Positions 1-6,314 of a stretch of 6,314 nt of DNA are shown in pieces. A program made the translations under genes and the position numbers. The notes beneath the pieces were generated by a model. The model made no database searches, was not told where the DNA came from, and was given only the letters and a program-made list of their open reading frames with translations. Numbering within the stretch: position 1 is the stretch's first letter; every line of letters begins with the position of its first letter. This stretch comes from Betaproteobacteria bacterium (GTDB lineage: Bacteria; Pseudomonadota; Gammaproteobacteria; Burkholderiales; SG8-39). The DNA is taken from assembly GCA_019245555.1 (NCBI GenBank), contig JAFARH010000094.1, positions 1 through 6,314 of the forward strand, in the 5' to 3' direction.

Positions 1-209
1 CCCTGGATGCCCGCCTCCTCGAAGATGCGCTCGATCCTCAGCATCTCCTGCACCTGGTAGCGGATGGTGAGCTCGTCCTCGAAGAGGAGGGTCAAGTGTC
101 CGCCGAGATGCACCGTGCGGCGCTTCTTGTGCTCCATGACGCGCGCGCGAAATGCGTTGCGCTCGCGGGCATAGGCTTCGAGGGACAGCAGGCTTTCGCG
201 CTTGATCAT
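1..209 (-). CDS. DUF3501 family protein, N-terminal part (runs off the left edge)
   Basis: Reading the minus strand from the ATG at 209 gives 69 complete codons plus two bases, open to the window edge. The protein starts MIKRESLLSLEAYARER and continues with a charged block (EHKKRR), then LGGHLTLLFEDELTIRYQVQ and EMLRIERIFEEAG. This pattern (LLsLeaYarer..fR, a basic stretch, lG.hltLlFEd.lTiryQvqEmlR.Eri) is what I recognise as the start of the DUF3501 family, whose members are about 190-200 residues long, so roughly two thirds are missing here. The biochemical function is unknown. In betaproteobacteria the family often sits beside rubrerythrin and Fe-S oxidoreductase genes, which may lie to the left. 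It follows rppH on the same strand after 42 bases (210-251) with no obvious terminator, so co-transcription is possible. I see no good Shine-Dalgarno before the ATG; the start is chosen from the family pattern. Confidence 0.8.
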   Translation of the reverse strand, partial: MIKRESLLSLEAYARERNAFRARVMEHKKRRTVHLGGHLTLLFEDELTIRYQVQEMLRIERIFEEAGIQ

Positions 210-251
210 GTTGCGGAGGCTACAGCAGCTACTTGATGGCCGATTCCCCAG

Positions 252-764
252 CTAGTGCGCGGCTTCGAGCCGCCGCACGCGCGCACGGCGGTCGGCCTGC
301 AGGTAGCGATGCAGCTCGATCAGCGCCTGGCGATAGACCTCGCGCTTGAAGTCGATGACGTTCTCGAGCGGGATCCAGTAGTCGTGCCAGCGCCAGGCGT
401 CGAACTCCGGATGGCCGCTCGCGCGCAGCTTCACGTCGCAATCGCGCCCCACCATGCGCAGGAGGAACCAGATCTGCTTCTGCCCGCGGTAGGCGCCCTT
501 GCAATCGCGCCGCATCCACTTCTCGGGCACCTCGTAGCGCAGCCATTCGCGCGTGCGGCCGAGGATCTTGACGTGGTCGCGCTGCAGCCCGATCTCTTCC
601 TCGAGCTCTCGGTACATCGCCTGTAGGGGAGTCTCGCCGTGCTTGATGCCGCCTTGGGGGAACTGCCAGGCGTGCTGGTTGACCCGCTTGCCCCAGAACA
701 CCTCGTTCCTGGGGTTGGCGAGAATGATGCCGACATTCGGACGGTAGCCTTCCTTGTCGAGCAT
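252..764 (-). CDS. rppH: RNA pyrophosphohydrolase (Nudix hydrolase RppH/NudH)
   Basis: Predicted 170-residue cytoplasmic Nudix hydrolase. In the family, RppH removes pyrophosphate from the 5'-triphosphate end of mRNA, leaving a monophosphate that promotes RNase E-dependent decay. The N-terminus [15 protein letters not shown] is typical. The Nudix box GX5EX7REUXEEXGU is complete at residues 38-60, with R52-E53 and E56-E57 as expected metal-binding and catalytic residues, at the same numbering as I recall for E. coli RppH. Other family signatures are [10 protein letters not shown] (29-38), GQKQIWFLL (94-102) and PEFDAWRW (119-126). E. coli RppH is 176 residues, so the gene is full length. I chose the ATG at 764 because it matches the family N-terminus; an in-frame GTG at 773 would add three residues (MQA). 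The nearest purine-rich stretch, GAAGG, is 11 bases before the ATG and only 2 before the GTG, which also favours the ATG. It is divergent from proS. Confidence 0.96.
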   Translation of the reverse strand: MLDKEGYRPNVGIILANPRNEVFWGKRVNQHAWQFPQGGIKHGETPLQAMYRELEEEIGLQRDHVKILGRTREWLRYEVPEKWMRRDCKGAYRGQKQIWFLLRMVGRDCDVKLRASGHPEFDAWRWHDYWIPLENVIDFKREVYRQALIELHRYLQADRRARVRRLEAAH

Positions 765-797
765 GGCCTGCACCGCCTTCAGTTAAAATCCTCGACG

Positions 798-826
798 ATT
801 TTTCCACAGGCCAAGAGCTATGACAA
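798..826 (-). promoter_or_regulatory. Candidate sigma-70 promoter for rppH
   Basis: On the minus strand TTGTCA (positions 826-821, five of six matches to TTGACA) is followed after exactly 17 bases by AAAAAT (803-798, four of six matches to TATAAT). It lies in the 77-base spacer between rppH and proS, about 34 bases upstream of the rppH start codon, and it is the best pair I found there by eye. The -10 element lacks the initial T, so the match is only moderate. The proS promoter must lie in the same spacer or inside rppH. The best plus-strand candidate I see, TTTCCA (801-806) with GACAAT (822-827) at 15-base spacing, is weak and would overlap this site. Confidence 0.3.
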
Positions 827-841
827 TGCTCTTCGCGCCAC

Positions 842-2536
842 ATGAAAACCTCCAGATTTTTCATTGCGACGCAGAAGGAAGTGCCCGCCGAGGCCGAAAT
901 CGTCAGCCACCGGCTGATGCTGCGCGCGAGCATGATCCGGCGCCTCTCTGCCGGAATTTACACGTGGCTGCCGATCGGCTTCCGCGTGATGAAGAAAGTC
1001 GAGCGGATCGTGCGCGAGGAGATGAACCGCGCCGGCGCGCTCGAGATGCTGATGCCGGTGGTGCAGCCGGGCGAGCTCTGGCAGCAATCGCATCGCTGGG
1101 ATGAATACGGTCCCGAGCTCCTGCGGCTCAAGGACCGCCATGAGCGCGACTACGTCATTCAGCCGACGTCCGAAGAAGTGATCACCGAGCTCGCGCGCGG
1201 GGAACTCAAGAGCTACCGCCGCCTGCCGATCCACCTTTATCACATCCAGACCAAGTTCCGGGACGAGCGCCGTCCTCGTTTCGGCGTAATGCGCTCACGC
1301 GAATTCATCATGAAGGACGGCTATTCTTTTCACGCCGACTACGCCGATCTCGAGCGCGAATACCGCAACATGTACGACACCTACACCCGCATCTTCAAGC
1401 GCCTCGGGCTCAAGTTCCGCGCCGTCGCTGCCGATACCGGCGCGATCGGCGGTACCGGGTCGCACGAATTCCACGTGCTCGCCGACTCCGGCGAGGACGC
1501 GATCGCTTTCTCGCCGCAATCAGACTACGCGGCGAACGTGGAGCTGGCCGAAGCGGTAGCGCCGGGTACGCGCGGCGTGCCGAGGGAAGAAATGAAAAAG
1601 GTGCCCACGCCCGACAAGAGAACCTGCGAGGAAGTGGCTGCTCTGCTGAAGATCGACCTGAAGAAGACGGTCAAGTCGGTGCTGGTGATGCACGAAGGCG
1701 AGCTGCACATGCTGCTCGTGCGCGGCGACCACCAGCTGAACGAGATCAAGGCGCAGAAGACAATCGGGGCCTTTCGCTTCGCGCCAGAGAAGGAAATCGA
1801 GAGCTCCCTGGGCAAGGCCGGCTACATCGGCCCGGTCGGCGCGAAAGGAGTGAAGGTCGTCGCCGACCGGCGCGTTGCGCTGATGAGCGACTTTGTCTGC
1901 GGCGCAAATGAGGCAGGCTGCCACCTGACCGGCGTCAATTGGGGCCGCGACCTACCCGAACCGCAGGTCGCGGACATCCGCAACGTGGTCGAGGGCGATC
2001 CGAGTCCCGACGGCAAGGGAAAGCTCGAGATCGTGCGCGGCATCGAGGTCGGGCACATTTTCCAGCTGCGCACGAAGTACTCGGAGGCGATGGGCGCGAA
2101 GTTCCTCGATGCATCGGGTGCTGAGAAACCGTTTGAGATGGGCTGCTATGGCATCGGCGTCACGCGCATCGTCGCCGCCGCCATCGAGCAGGGCCACGAT
2201 GCACGCGGCATCATTTTTCCGGCGCCGATCGCGCCATTCGAGGTTTGCATAGTGCCGATCGGCTACCAGAAGAACGCGGCGGTACGCGAGGCAACCGACA
2301 AGCTCTACGACGAGCTCGCGAAGAGCGGGGTCGATGTCCTGCTGGATGACCGCGAGGAGCGTCCAGGGGTCTTGTTTGCCGACATGGACCTGATCGGCGT
2401 ACCGCACCGCGTGGTGCTCGGCGAGCGCGGGCTCGCCGCCGGTAATGCCGAATACAAGGCGCGTCGCGACGAGAAGGGCAGCGATGTGCCGCTCGCCTCG
2501 ATCGGCGCTCACCTCAAGGAGCGCCTCGCGCAATGA
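842..2536 (+). CDS. proS: Prolyl-tRNA synthetase (class II, with INS editing domain)
   Basis: A 564-residue ProRS, close to the 572 of E. coli, which charges tRNA-Pro with proline in the cytoplasm. The N-terminus [20 protein letters not shown] is the family start. The class II catalytic core is seen as the PTSEE loop (108-112), motif 2 around [17 protein letters not shown] (139-155) and motif 3 around [10 protein letters not shown] (434-443). Between motifs 2 and 3 (about 224-407) lies the INS editing domain, which in this subtype clears mischarged Ala-tRNA-Pro; it includes TVKS (276-279, with K278 likely the conserved editing Lys), GPVG (330-333) and [10 protein letters not shown] (361-370). 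The C-terminal anticodon-binding domain starts near 467, with [18 protein letters not shown] (502-519). E. coli has PTHEE at the first loop; PTSEE is usual for betaproteobacterial enzymes, as I recall. An in-frame TGA at 821 with no start codon in between fixes the ATG at 842, although no Shine-Dalgarno precedes it. Its TGA overlaps the next start as ATGA. Confidence 0.98.
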   Translation: MKTSRFFIATQKEVPAEAEIVSHRLMLRASMIRRLSAGIYTWLPIGFRVMKKVERIVREEMNRAGALEMLMPVVQPGELWQQSHRWDEYGPELLRLKDRHERDYVIQPTSEEVITELARGELKSYRRLPIHLYHIQTKFRDERRPRFGVMRSREFIMKDGYSFHADYADLEREYRNMYDTYTRIFKRLGLKFRAVAADTGAIGGTGSHEFHVLADSGEDAIAFSPQSDYAANVELAEAVAPGTRGVPREEMKKVPTPDKRTCEEVAALLKIDLKKTVKSVLVMHEGELHMLLVRGDHQLNEIKAQKTIGAFRFAPEKEIESSLGKAGYIGPVGAKGVKVVADRRVALMSDFVCGANEAGCHLTGVNWGRDLPEPQVADIRNVVEGDPSPDGKGKLEIVRGIEVGHIFQLRTKYSEAMGAKFLDASGAEKPFEMGCYGIGVTRIVAAAIEQGHDARGIIFPAPIAPFEVCIVPIGYQKNAAVREATDKLYDELAKSGVDVLLDDREERPGVLFADMDLIGVPHRVVLGERGLAAGNAEYKARRDEKGSDVPLASIGAHLKERLAQ

Positions 2537-3123
2537 GGGGTGTGTGGCTGCTCGCGTGCCTGCTGCCGCTGCAGGCCCTCGCAGGCGCCCAGCAGTACGA
2601 GCCGCTCGCCGACTCGATGCGCACAAGGCTCTCCGGCCTCGTCGCCGACAAGGCGGTGCCGTCGATGGCCTTCCGCTCGAGCAGCGACGCCCAGCGCTGG
2701 CTCTCCGACATGGACACGCGGCTTGCGCGCCGCATCCCGGATCGCAAGCAGCGCCTCGAGCTCCTGCGCACGGTGCACTACGAGGCGACGCGCGTCGGCC
2801 TCGACCCGCAGCTCGTACTCGGCGTCATCGAGGTGGAAAGCGGCTTTCGCAAGTACGCCGTGTCGCGCGCGGGGGCACGCGGTTACATGCAGGTCATGCC
2901 GTTCTGGGTCAAGCTGATCGGCCAACCCAACCACAATCTTTTCCACCTGCGCACGAACCTCGCCTACGGCTGCGCCATCCTGCGGTTGTATCTCGACATG
3001 GAGAAAGGCGACTATTACCGCGCGCTCGGGCGCTACAACGGCTCGCTCGGCCAGCCCGAATATCCCAAGGCCGTGCTCACCGCCTGGCGCGGACGCTGGA
3101 AATATGACGGACCGACTGCATGA
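2533..3123 (+). CDS. Secreted SLT-type lytic transglycosylase (GH23-like)
   Basis: A 196-residue protein predicted to be exported and to cleave the MurNAc-GlcNAc bond of peptidoglycan, forming 1,6-anhydro-MurNAc ends. Residues 1-19 look like a signal peptide (a single Arg, hydrophobic core LLACLLPLQ, then ALAGA before QQ). Cys9 sits in LLAC but is too close to the N-terminus for a convincing lipoprotein signal. After a charged helical segment (21-80) comes the SLT domain: VIEVESGF (98-105) with the expected catalytic Glu102 followed by Ser103, GYMQVMP (117-123), NLAYGCAIL (142-150) and YNGS (168-171). This is the standard motif order of family 1 lytic transglycosylases. It is compact and lacks the large superhelical domain of Slt70. 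AAGGAG at 2516-2521 lies 11 bases before the start inside proS. It overlaps proS and the DUF58 gene by 4 bases each. A lytic transglycosylase next to proS is, as I recall, common in betaproteobacteria. Confidence 0.93.
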   Translation: MRGVWLLACLLPLQALAGAQQYEPLADSMRTRLSGLVADKAVPSMAFRSSSDAQRWLSDMDTRLARRIPDRKQRLELLRTVHYEATRVGLDPQLVLGVIEVESGFRKYAVSRAGARGYMQVMPFWVKLIGQPNHNLFHLRTNLAYGCAILRLYLDMEKGDYYRALGRYNGSLGQPEYPKAVLTAWRGRWKYDGPTA

Positions 3124-4085
3124 TCAACGCCCTGCTCGATAAGCGGCCGCGGCTCGCCAACTGGTTCTACGGCTTCACGCCACCGGAGCGCGGCGTGGTG
3201 GTGCTCGTGCACCGGCGGGTCTACATCCTGCCAACGCAGCTCGGCTGGCTCTTCGTGATGACGCTCGCGATCCTGCTCGTTGGCTCGATCAACTACGCGC
3301 TCTCGCTCGGCTTCGCACTCACCTTTCTCCTCGCCGGCATGGGGCTCGCGGGGATGGTGCACACCGCGCGAAACCTCGCGCGCATGGCGATCAGCGTCGG
3401 CCGCGCCGAACCGGTTTTCGTTGGCGAGGCGGCGCAGTTTCGCGTCTTCCTGGACGCGCGCTCGGCGTTCGACCGGCCGGCAGTCCTCGCACGCCACATC
3501 CAATCGCGTTCGCAGATGGTGGTCGATGTGCCCGCGGGCGCGCTCGCCGAAGTGGTGCTGGCAGTGCCCGCCGCAAAGCGCGGCTGGCTCCCGCTTGGCC
3601 GCGTGATGCTCGAGACGCGTTTTCCGCTGGGTATCTTCCGCTCGTGGAGCTATGTCGAGCCTGACGCCCGGTGCCTCGTCTATCCGCGTCCGGAGCGCTC
3701 GGCATTGCCGCAACCCGCCGCCGAAAGCGCGCGCGGCGCGCTGCGCTCTCCGACACCGGGCAACGATGACTACTCGGGGATGCGCGCCTACCAGCTTTCC
3801 GATTCGCCGCGACATGTCGCCTGGAAAGCAGTCGCGCGCAACGAGGACATGCTGACCAAGCAATTCACCGGGGAAGCCGCGGCAGAGCTCTGGCTCGACT
3901 GGGCGCGCCTCGCGCAATTCAACGTCGAGCAGCGGCTTTCGCGGCTCGCAGGCTGGGTGCTCGAAGCCGAGCGTGCCGGCATGCAGTACGGACTTCGCAT
4001 CCCTAGCGTGGAGATTCCGGCCGGCCGCGGCGAGGCGCATCGTGCGGCCTGCCTGCAGGCGCTCGCCTTGTACGAGGGGCTATGA
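3120..4085 (+). CDS. DUF58 domain-containing membrane protein
   Basis: A 321-residue protein with two adjacent membrane segments near the N-terminus (about 42-58 and 60-80), then a mainly soluble region. The DUF58 signature is at about 214-249: GNDDYSGMRAYQLSDSPRHV, then AWKAVARNEDMLTKQF, matching the family pattern of Y..GD.pr.I.WkasAR. The middle part (about 95-190) looks like the beta-rich segment usual in such proteins, ending in an RFPLGIFRSW stretch (167-176), another common DUF58 landmark. The molecular role is not established. The family is typically encoded between a MoxR AAA+ ATPase and a transglutaminase-like protein and is thought to act with them in envelope processes. Here the transglutaminase gene follows directly, while the gene before it is a lytic transglycosylase and no moxR is present in the window. 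Its ATG overlaps the previous stop and its TGA overlaps the tgpA start, both as ATGA. Confidence 0.93.
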   Translation: MINALLDKRPRLANWFYGFTPPERGVVVLVHRRVYILPTQLGWLFVMTLAILLVGSINYALSLGFALTFLLAGMGLAGMVHTARNLARMAISVGRAEPVFVGEAAQFRVFLDARSAFDRPAVLARHIQSRSQMVVDVPAGALAEVVLAVPAAKRGWLPLGRVMLETRFPLGIFRSWSYVEPDARCLVYPRPERSALPQPAAESARGALRSPTPGNDDYSGMRAYQLSDSPRHVAWKAVARNEDMLTKQFTGEAAAELWLDWARLAQFNVEQRLSRLAGWVLEAERAGMQYGLRIPSVEIPAGRGEAHRAACLQALALYEGL

Positions 4086-6052
4086 AGGCGCTGCCGCATC
4101 CGCTCTCGCCCGACGTGCGCCCGCTCACGCTGCGGGATCTCACGTGGCTTACCGCGTCACTCGCGATCGTCATCGTGCCGCATGCGCTGCGCGCGCCGTG
4201 GTGGTTGACCCTCCTCACGCTCTGCCTCTACGGCTGGCGCTTCTACTCGATGCTGACGCGCGCCCCGCTGCCGTCGCGCTGGCTCGTGATCGCCGTCGCC
4301 TTCATCGGCATGCTCGGCGTATGGATGGAGTACCGCACGCTCTTCGGCCGGCAGGCGGGCGTGCTGCTCCTCGTGCTTTTCTCCGGGTTGAAGCTCCTCG
4401 AATCGCGCCACCATCGCGACGGTGCGGTGGCTTCCTTCCTCGGCTACTTCCTGATCATCACCAATTTCCTCTACACGCAGTCGATCCCCACGGCGCTCCT
4501 GATGTGCGTCGGCGTCTTCGCGATCACGGTCACGCTGATCGGCTACAGCGCGCCGAACCGCCCCGCGCGCGACAACCTGCGCACCGCGGGGCTGCTGCTT
4601 GCGCATGCCGCGCCGGCGGCGCTCGTCCTCTTCGTGCTCTTCCCGCGAGTCAACGGCCCGCTGTGGGGACTGCCGCAGGATGCCTATGCCGGCATGACCG
4701 GCCTCTCCGACACCATGTCGCCGGGCAACCTTTCGCAGCTCGCGCTTTCCGACGCGATCTCCTTCCGCGCGACGTTCGACGGCGAACCGCCGCCGCAGCC
4801 GTTGCGCTACTGGCGTGGACCCGTTCTGTGGGACTTCGACGGCCGCACCTGGTCGGCCGGCTTGAGTCACCTGGTGAATTTCCAGGCCCCGCAGGGCACA
4901 GGGGCGAGCTACCGCTATTCGGTGACGCTGGAGCCGCACAACCGCTACTGGCTCTTCGCGCTCGAGACGGCGGCGAGCCTGCCGGATCGATCGCGCATGA
5001 CCTTCGACGGCCAGGTGTTCTCCAACACGCCGGTGCGGAACCGCCTGCGATATGACATGGTTTCGATCGTCAATCCCGACCGCGATCCGCGCGAGAACCG
5101 CTCGACTCTCAACCGCGCATTGCGCCTGCCCGCCGATTACAACAAGCGCACGCTCGCGCTGGCCGAAGAATGGCGGCGCGCCGGCGGCACCGATGCCGAC
5201 ATGCTGAACCGCGCGCTCGATTTCCTGCGCCGAGGCGGCTATGCCTACACGCTCGAACCGCCGCTCCTCGGGACGAATTCCGTCGACGAGTTCCTCTTCG
5301 ATACCAAGGCCGGCTTCTGCGAGCACTTCTCGTCCGCCTTCACCGTGCTCATGCGCGCGGCCGGCGTCCCGGCCCGTGTCGTCACCGGCTACCAGGGCGG
5401 CGACCTCAATCCCGTCGACCAGATCATCACGGTGCGCCAGTCCGATGCGCATGCCTGGACCGAGGTGTTCATCGAGGGCCGCGGCTGGATACGCGTCGAC
5501 CCGACGGCGGCAGCGATACCGACGCGCATCGACAGCGGTCTCGCACGCGCCCTGCCGCAGGACCAGGGCCTGCCCTTCATGATGCGGCAGGACATGGAAT
5601 GGCTGCGCGACATGCGCTATCGCTGGGAAGCGATCGCCCATAAATGGAACGTCTGGGTGCTCGGCTATAACCCCGAGCGCCAGCGCGACCTGATGCTCTC
5701 TTTCGGCATGCGCGACGCGGACTGGCAGAAGCTCACCGCCGTACTCTTCACCTTCCTCGGCCTCATGACGGCCACCCTCCTCGGCTGGTCGCTGCGGCGC
5801 CTGACGCGGCCCGATCCGGTTCAGAAGGCATGGCAGGCGTTCTGCCGCAAGCTCGCCGCGCGCGGCGTCGTCCGCGCACCGCAGGAAGGGCCGCGCGACT
5901 ACTCCACGCGCGCCGCCCGCACCCTGCCTGCCTCGCGCCGGCCGATCCTGCGTATCGCCGCCCTTTACATCGCACTGCGCTACGGCAACGGCGCCGACAA
6001 GCCCGCCACCGCGCGCCTGAAACGCCTCGTGCGTCAGCTGGAACTCGCATGA
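4082..6052 (+). CDS. tgpA: TgpA-type membrane transglutaminase (DUF3488 / transglutaminase core / DUF4129)
   Basis: A 656-residue protein with the TgpA layout. Residues 1-190 are strongly hydrophobic with about six or seven membrane segments (DUF3488), residues about 195-545 form a large loop predicted to be periplasmic, one more membrane segment lies at about 549-568, and the C-terminal tail fits DUF4129. The transglutaminase-like core holds the catalytic triad Cys413 (KAGFCEHFSSAF), His457 (SDAHAWTEVF) and Asp473 (GWIRVDPTAA). The 44- and 16-residue spacings equal those I recall for the P. aeruginosa TgpA triad. The Pseudomonas protein was reported as essential and is presumed to modify envelope components; its physiological substrate is not settled. 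GAGG at 4074-4077 lies four bases before the ATG. It overlaps the DUF58 gene and the following mltB start by ATGA. Codons 471 to 506, including Asp473, are copied at the right end of the window; this copy is the native one because it lies in an intact, family-like context. Confidence 0.95.
   Translation: MKALPHPLSPDVRPLTLRDLTWLTASLAIVIVPHALRAPWWLTLLTLCLYGWRFYSMLTRAPLPSRWLVIAVAFIGMLGVWMEYRTLFGRQAGVLLLVLFSGLKLLESRHHRDGAVASFLGYFLIITNFLYTQSIPTALLMCVGVFAITVTLIGYSAPNRPARDNLRTAGLLLAHAAPAALVLFVLFPRVNGPLWGLPQDAYAGMTGLSDTMSPGNLSQLALSDAISFRATFDGEPPPQPLRYWRGPVLWDFDGRTWSAGLSHLVNFQAPQGTGASYRYSVTLEPHNRYWLFALETAASLPDRSRMTFDGQVFSNTPVRNRLRYDMVSIVNPDRDPRENRSTLNRALRLPADYNKRTLALAEEWRRAGGTDADMLNRALDFLRRGGYAYTLEPPLLGTNSVDEFLFDTKAGFCEHFSSAFTVLMRAAGVPARVVTGYQGGDLNPVDQIITVRQSDAHAWTEVFIEGRGWIRVDPTAAAIPTRIDSGLARALPQDQGLPFMMRQDMEWLRDMRYRWEAIAHKWNVWVLGYNPERQRDLMLSFGMRDADWQKLTAVLFTFLGLMTATLLGWSLRRLTRPDPVQKAWQAFCRKLAARGVVRAPQEGPRDYSTRAARTLPASRRPILRIAALYIALRYGNGADKPATARLKRLVRQLELA
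5492..5598 (+). repeat. 107-base direct repeat, first copy (inside tgpA)
   Basis: This stretch starts cgcgtcgacccgacggcg and is identical, base for base, to 6208-6314 (offset 716). The base before it differs (A at 5491, G at 6207), so the left boundary is exact. It encodes TgpA residues 471-505 plus two bases of codon 506, including the catalytic Asp473. The right boundary cannot be seen because the second copy is cut by the window edge. Confidence 0.98.
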
Positions 6053-6314
6053 AGCTCGCGCTCGCCCTGTATTTGCTGCTCGCCGTGACGCCCGTCTTCG
6101 CGCAGTCCTATGCCGGCCGCGAGGAGGTCCAGTCCTTCATCGACGACCTCGTCAAGCGTCATGGCTTCAAGCCCGCCGAGCTGAAAAGGCTCTTCTCGAA
6201 AGTGCAGCGCGTCGACCCGACGGCGGCAGCGATACCGACGCGCATCGACAGCGGTCTCGCACGCGCCCTGCCGCAGGACCAGGGCCTGCCCTTCATGATG
6301 CGGCAGGACATGGA
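6049..6314 (+). CDS. mltB: MltB-type lytic murein transglycosylase, N-terminal fragment, joined in frame to a copy of tgpA sequence
   Basis: The ATG at 6049 overlaps the tgpA stop as ATGA. Codons 1-53 encode a signal peptide (MKLALALYLLLAVTPVFAQS, cleavage probably after FA at 18) and then YAGREEVQSFIDDLVKRHGF followed by KPAELKRLFSKVQ. This matches the usual start of mature MltB proteins (V..FId..v.rHGF...eL..lf...q). In the family, MltB is an exo-acting lytic transglycosylase that cleaves glycan strands in the periplasm. From codon 54 (6208) the expected sequence (roughly QQSVL...RPAE in relatives) is replaced by RVDPTAAAIP and onward, which is TgpA residues 471-506 copied exactly and in frame. 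The frame stays open to the window edge. Only 6049-6207 should be trusted as mltB; the rest is a duplication or an assembly misjoin. The real gene should encode roughly 330-400 residues. Confidence 0.8.
   Translation, partial: MKLALALYLLLAVTPVFAQSYAGREEVQSFIDDLVKRHGFKPAELKRLFSKVQRVDPTAAAIPTRIDSGLARALPQDQGLPFMMRQDM
6208..6314 (+). repeat. 107-base direct repeat, second copy (in mltB, reaching the window end)
   Basis: Perfect copy of 5492-5598, starting exactly after codon 53 of mltB and reaching the last base of the window. Together the two copies define a 716-base period. This is what the beginning of a tandem duplication of 5492-6207 would look like, and also what a wrong loop at a contig end would look like. 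I see no inverted repeats, insertion sequence ends or target-site duplication at the junction. The shared CGC at its start could be micro-homology if native mltB also has CGC there. Confidence 0.97.

Noticed and set aside
210..251. Possible terminator or small RNA between rppH and the DUF3501 gene
   Set aside because: I see no GC-rich hairpin followed by a T-run in either direction; the 42 bases look like a plain short intergenic gap.
229..933. A 234-codon minus-strand frame covering rppH and the start of proS
   Set aside because: It crosses the divergent spacer and both genes out of frame; the overlapping rppH frame has a complete Nudix box and explains the region.
2533..2559. Possible lipobox (LLAC, Cys9) in the small lytic transglycosylase
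   Set aside because: Only eight residues precede the Cys, too short for a normal lipoprotein signal peptide, and a good signal peptidase I site (ALA-GA) follows at about 16-19.
3033..4040. A 335-codon open frame on the minus strand inside the DUF58 gene
   Set aside because: It is antisense to a gene with clear DUF58 motifs and ATGA coupling at both ends; its Arg/Ala/His-rich translation shows no family features.
3973..5055. A 360-codon plus-strand frame overlapping the end of the DUF58 gene and the first half of tgpA
   Set aside because: It is a frame-shifted shadow of tgpA: Arg/Ala/Pro-rich, no hydrophobic pattern or motif, no better start signal, while the tgpA frame encodes clear membrane segments.
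4157..5641. A 494-codon open frame on the minus strand inside tgpA
   Set aside because: It lies antisense to a full-length gene with a complete catalytic triad. Its product is a low-complexity mix rich in Arg, Glu, Ala, Val and His with no recognisable domain, as expected from the GC-rich third positions of tgpA.

Overview
The window looks like ordinary chromosomal DNA of a high-GC betaproteobacterium, probably Burkholderiales, Rhodocyclales or Nitrosomonadales. The evidence is the gene content and order (rppH divergent from proS, with a lytic transglycosylase right behind proS), the ProRS subtype (PTSEE where E. coli has PTHEE), and the strong GC-rich codon bias that also gives long spurious ORFs on the other strands. 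Genus cannot be determined from the sequence alone.

Layout. Positions 1-764 are on the minus strand: rppH (RNA pyrophosphohydrolase) and, 42 bases behind it, the first 69 codons of a DUF3501 protein that runs off the left edge. A 77-base divergent spacer (765-841) follows. From 842 to the right edge everything is on the plus strand in one very tight block: proS (prolyl-tRNA synthetase), a small secreted SLT-type lytic transglycosylase, a DUF58 membrane protein, a TgpA-type membrane transglutaminase (DUF3488 / transglutaminase core / DUF4129), and the start of an MltB-type lytic transglycosylase. All four junctions in this block are the same 4-base ATGA stop/start overlap, so the five genes are probably one translationally coupled operon.

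Functionally, the block puts a housekeeping tRNA synthetase ahead of an envelope module: two predicted peptidoglycan-cleaving lytic transglycosylases flank a DUF58 protein and a periplasmic-facing transglutaminase-like enzyme. The MoxR-type AAA+ ATPase that usually accompanies DUF58 and TgpA is not in this window.

The one real anomaly is at the right end. The last 107 bases (6208-6314) are a perfect direct copy of 5492-5598 inside tgpA. The copy interrupts the MltB reading frame after codon 53 and continues in frame with the TgpA sequence around its catalytic Asp. This is either a misassembly at a contig end or the first part of a tandem duplication with a 716-base unit. I found no convincing undescribed system, mobile element, CRISPR array, tRNA or rRNA in the window.
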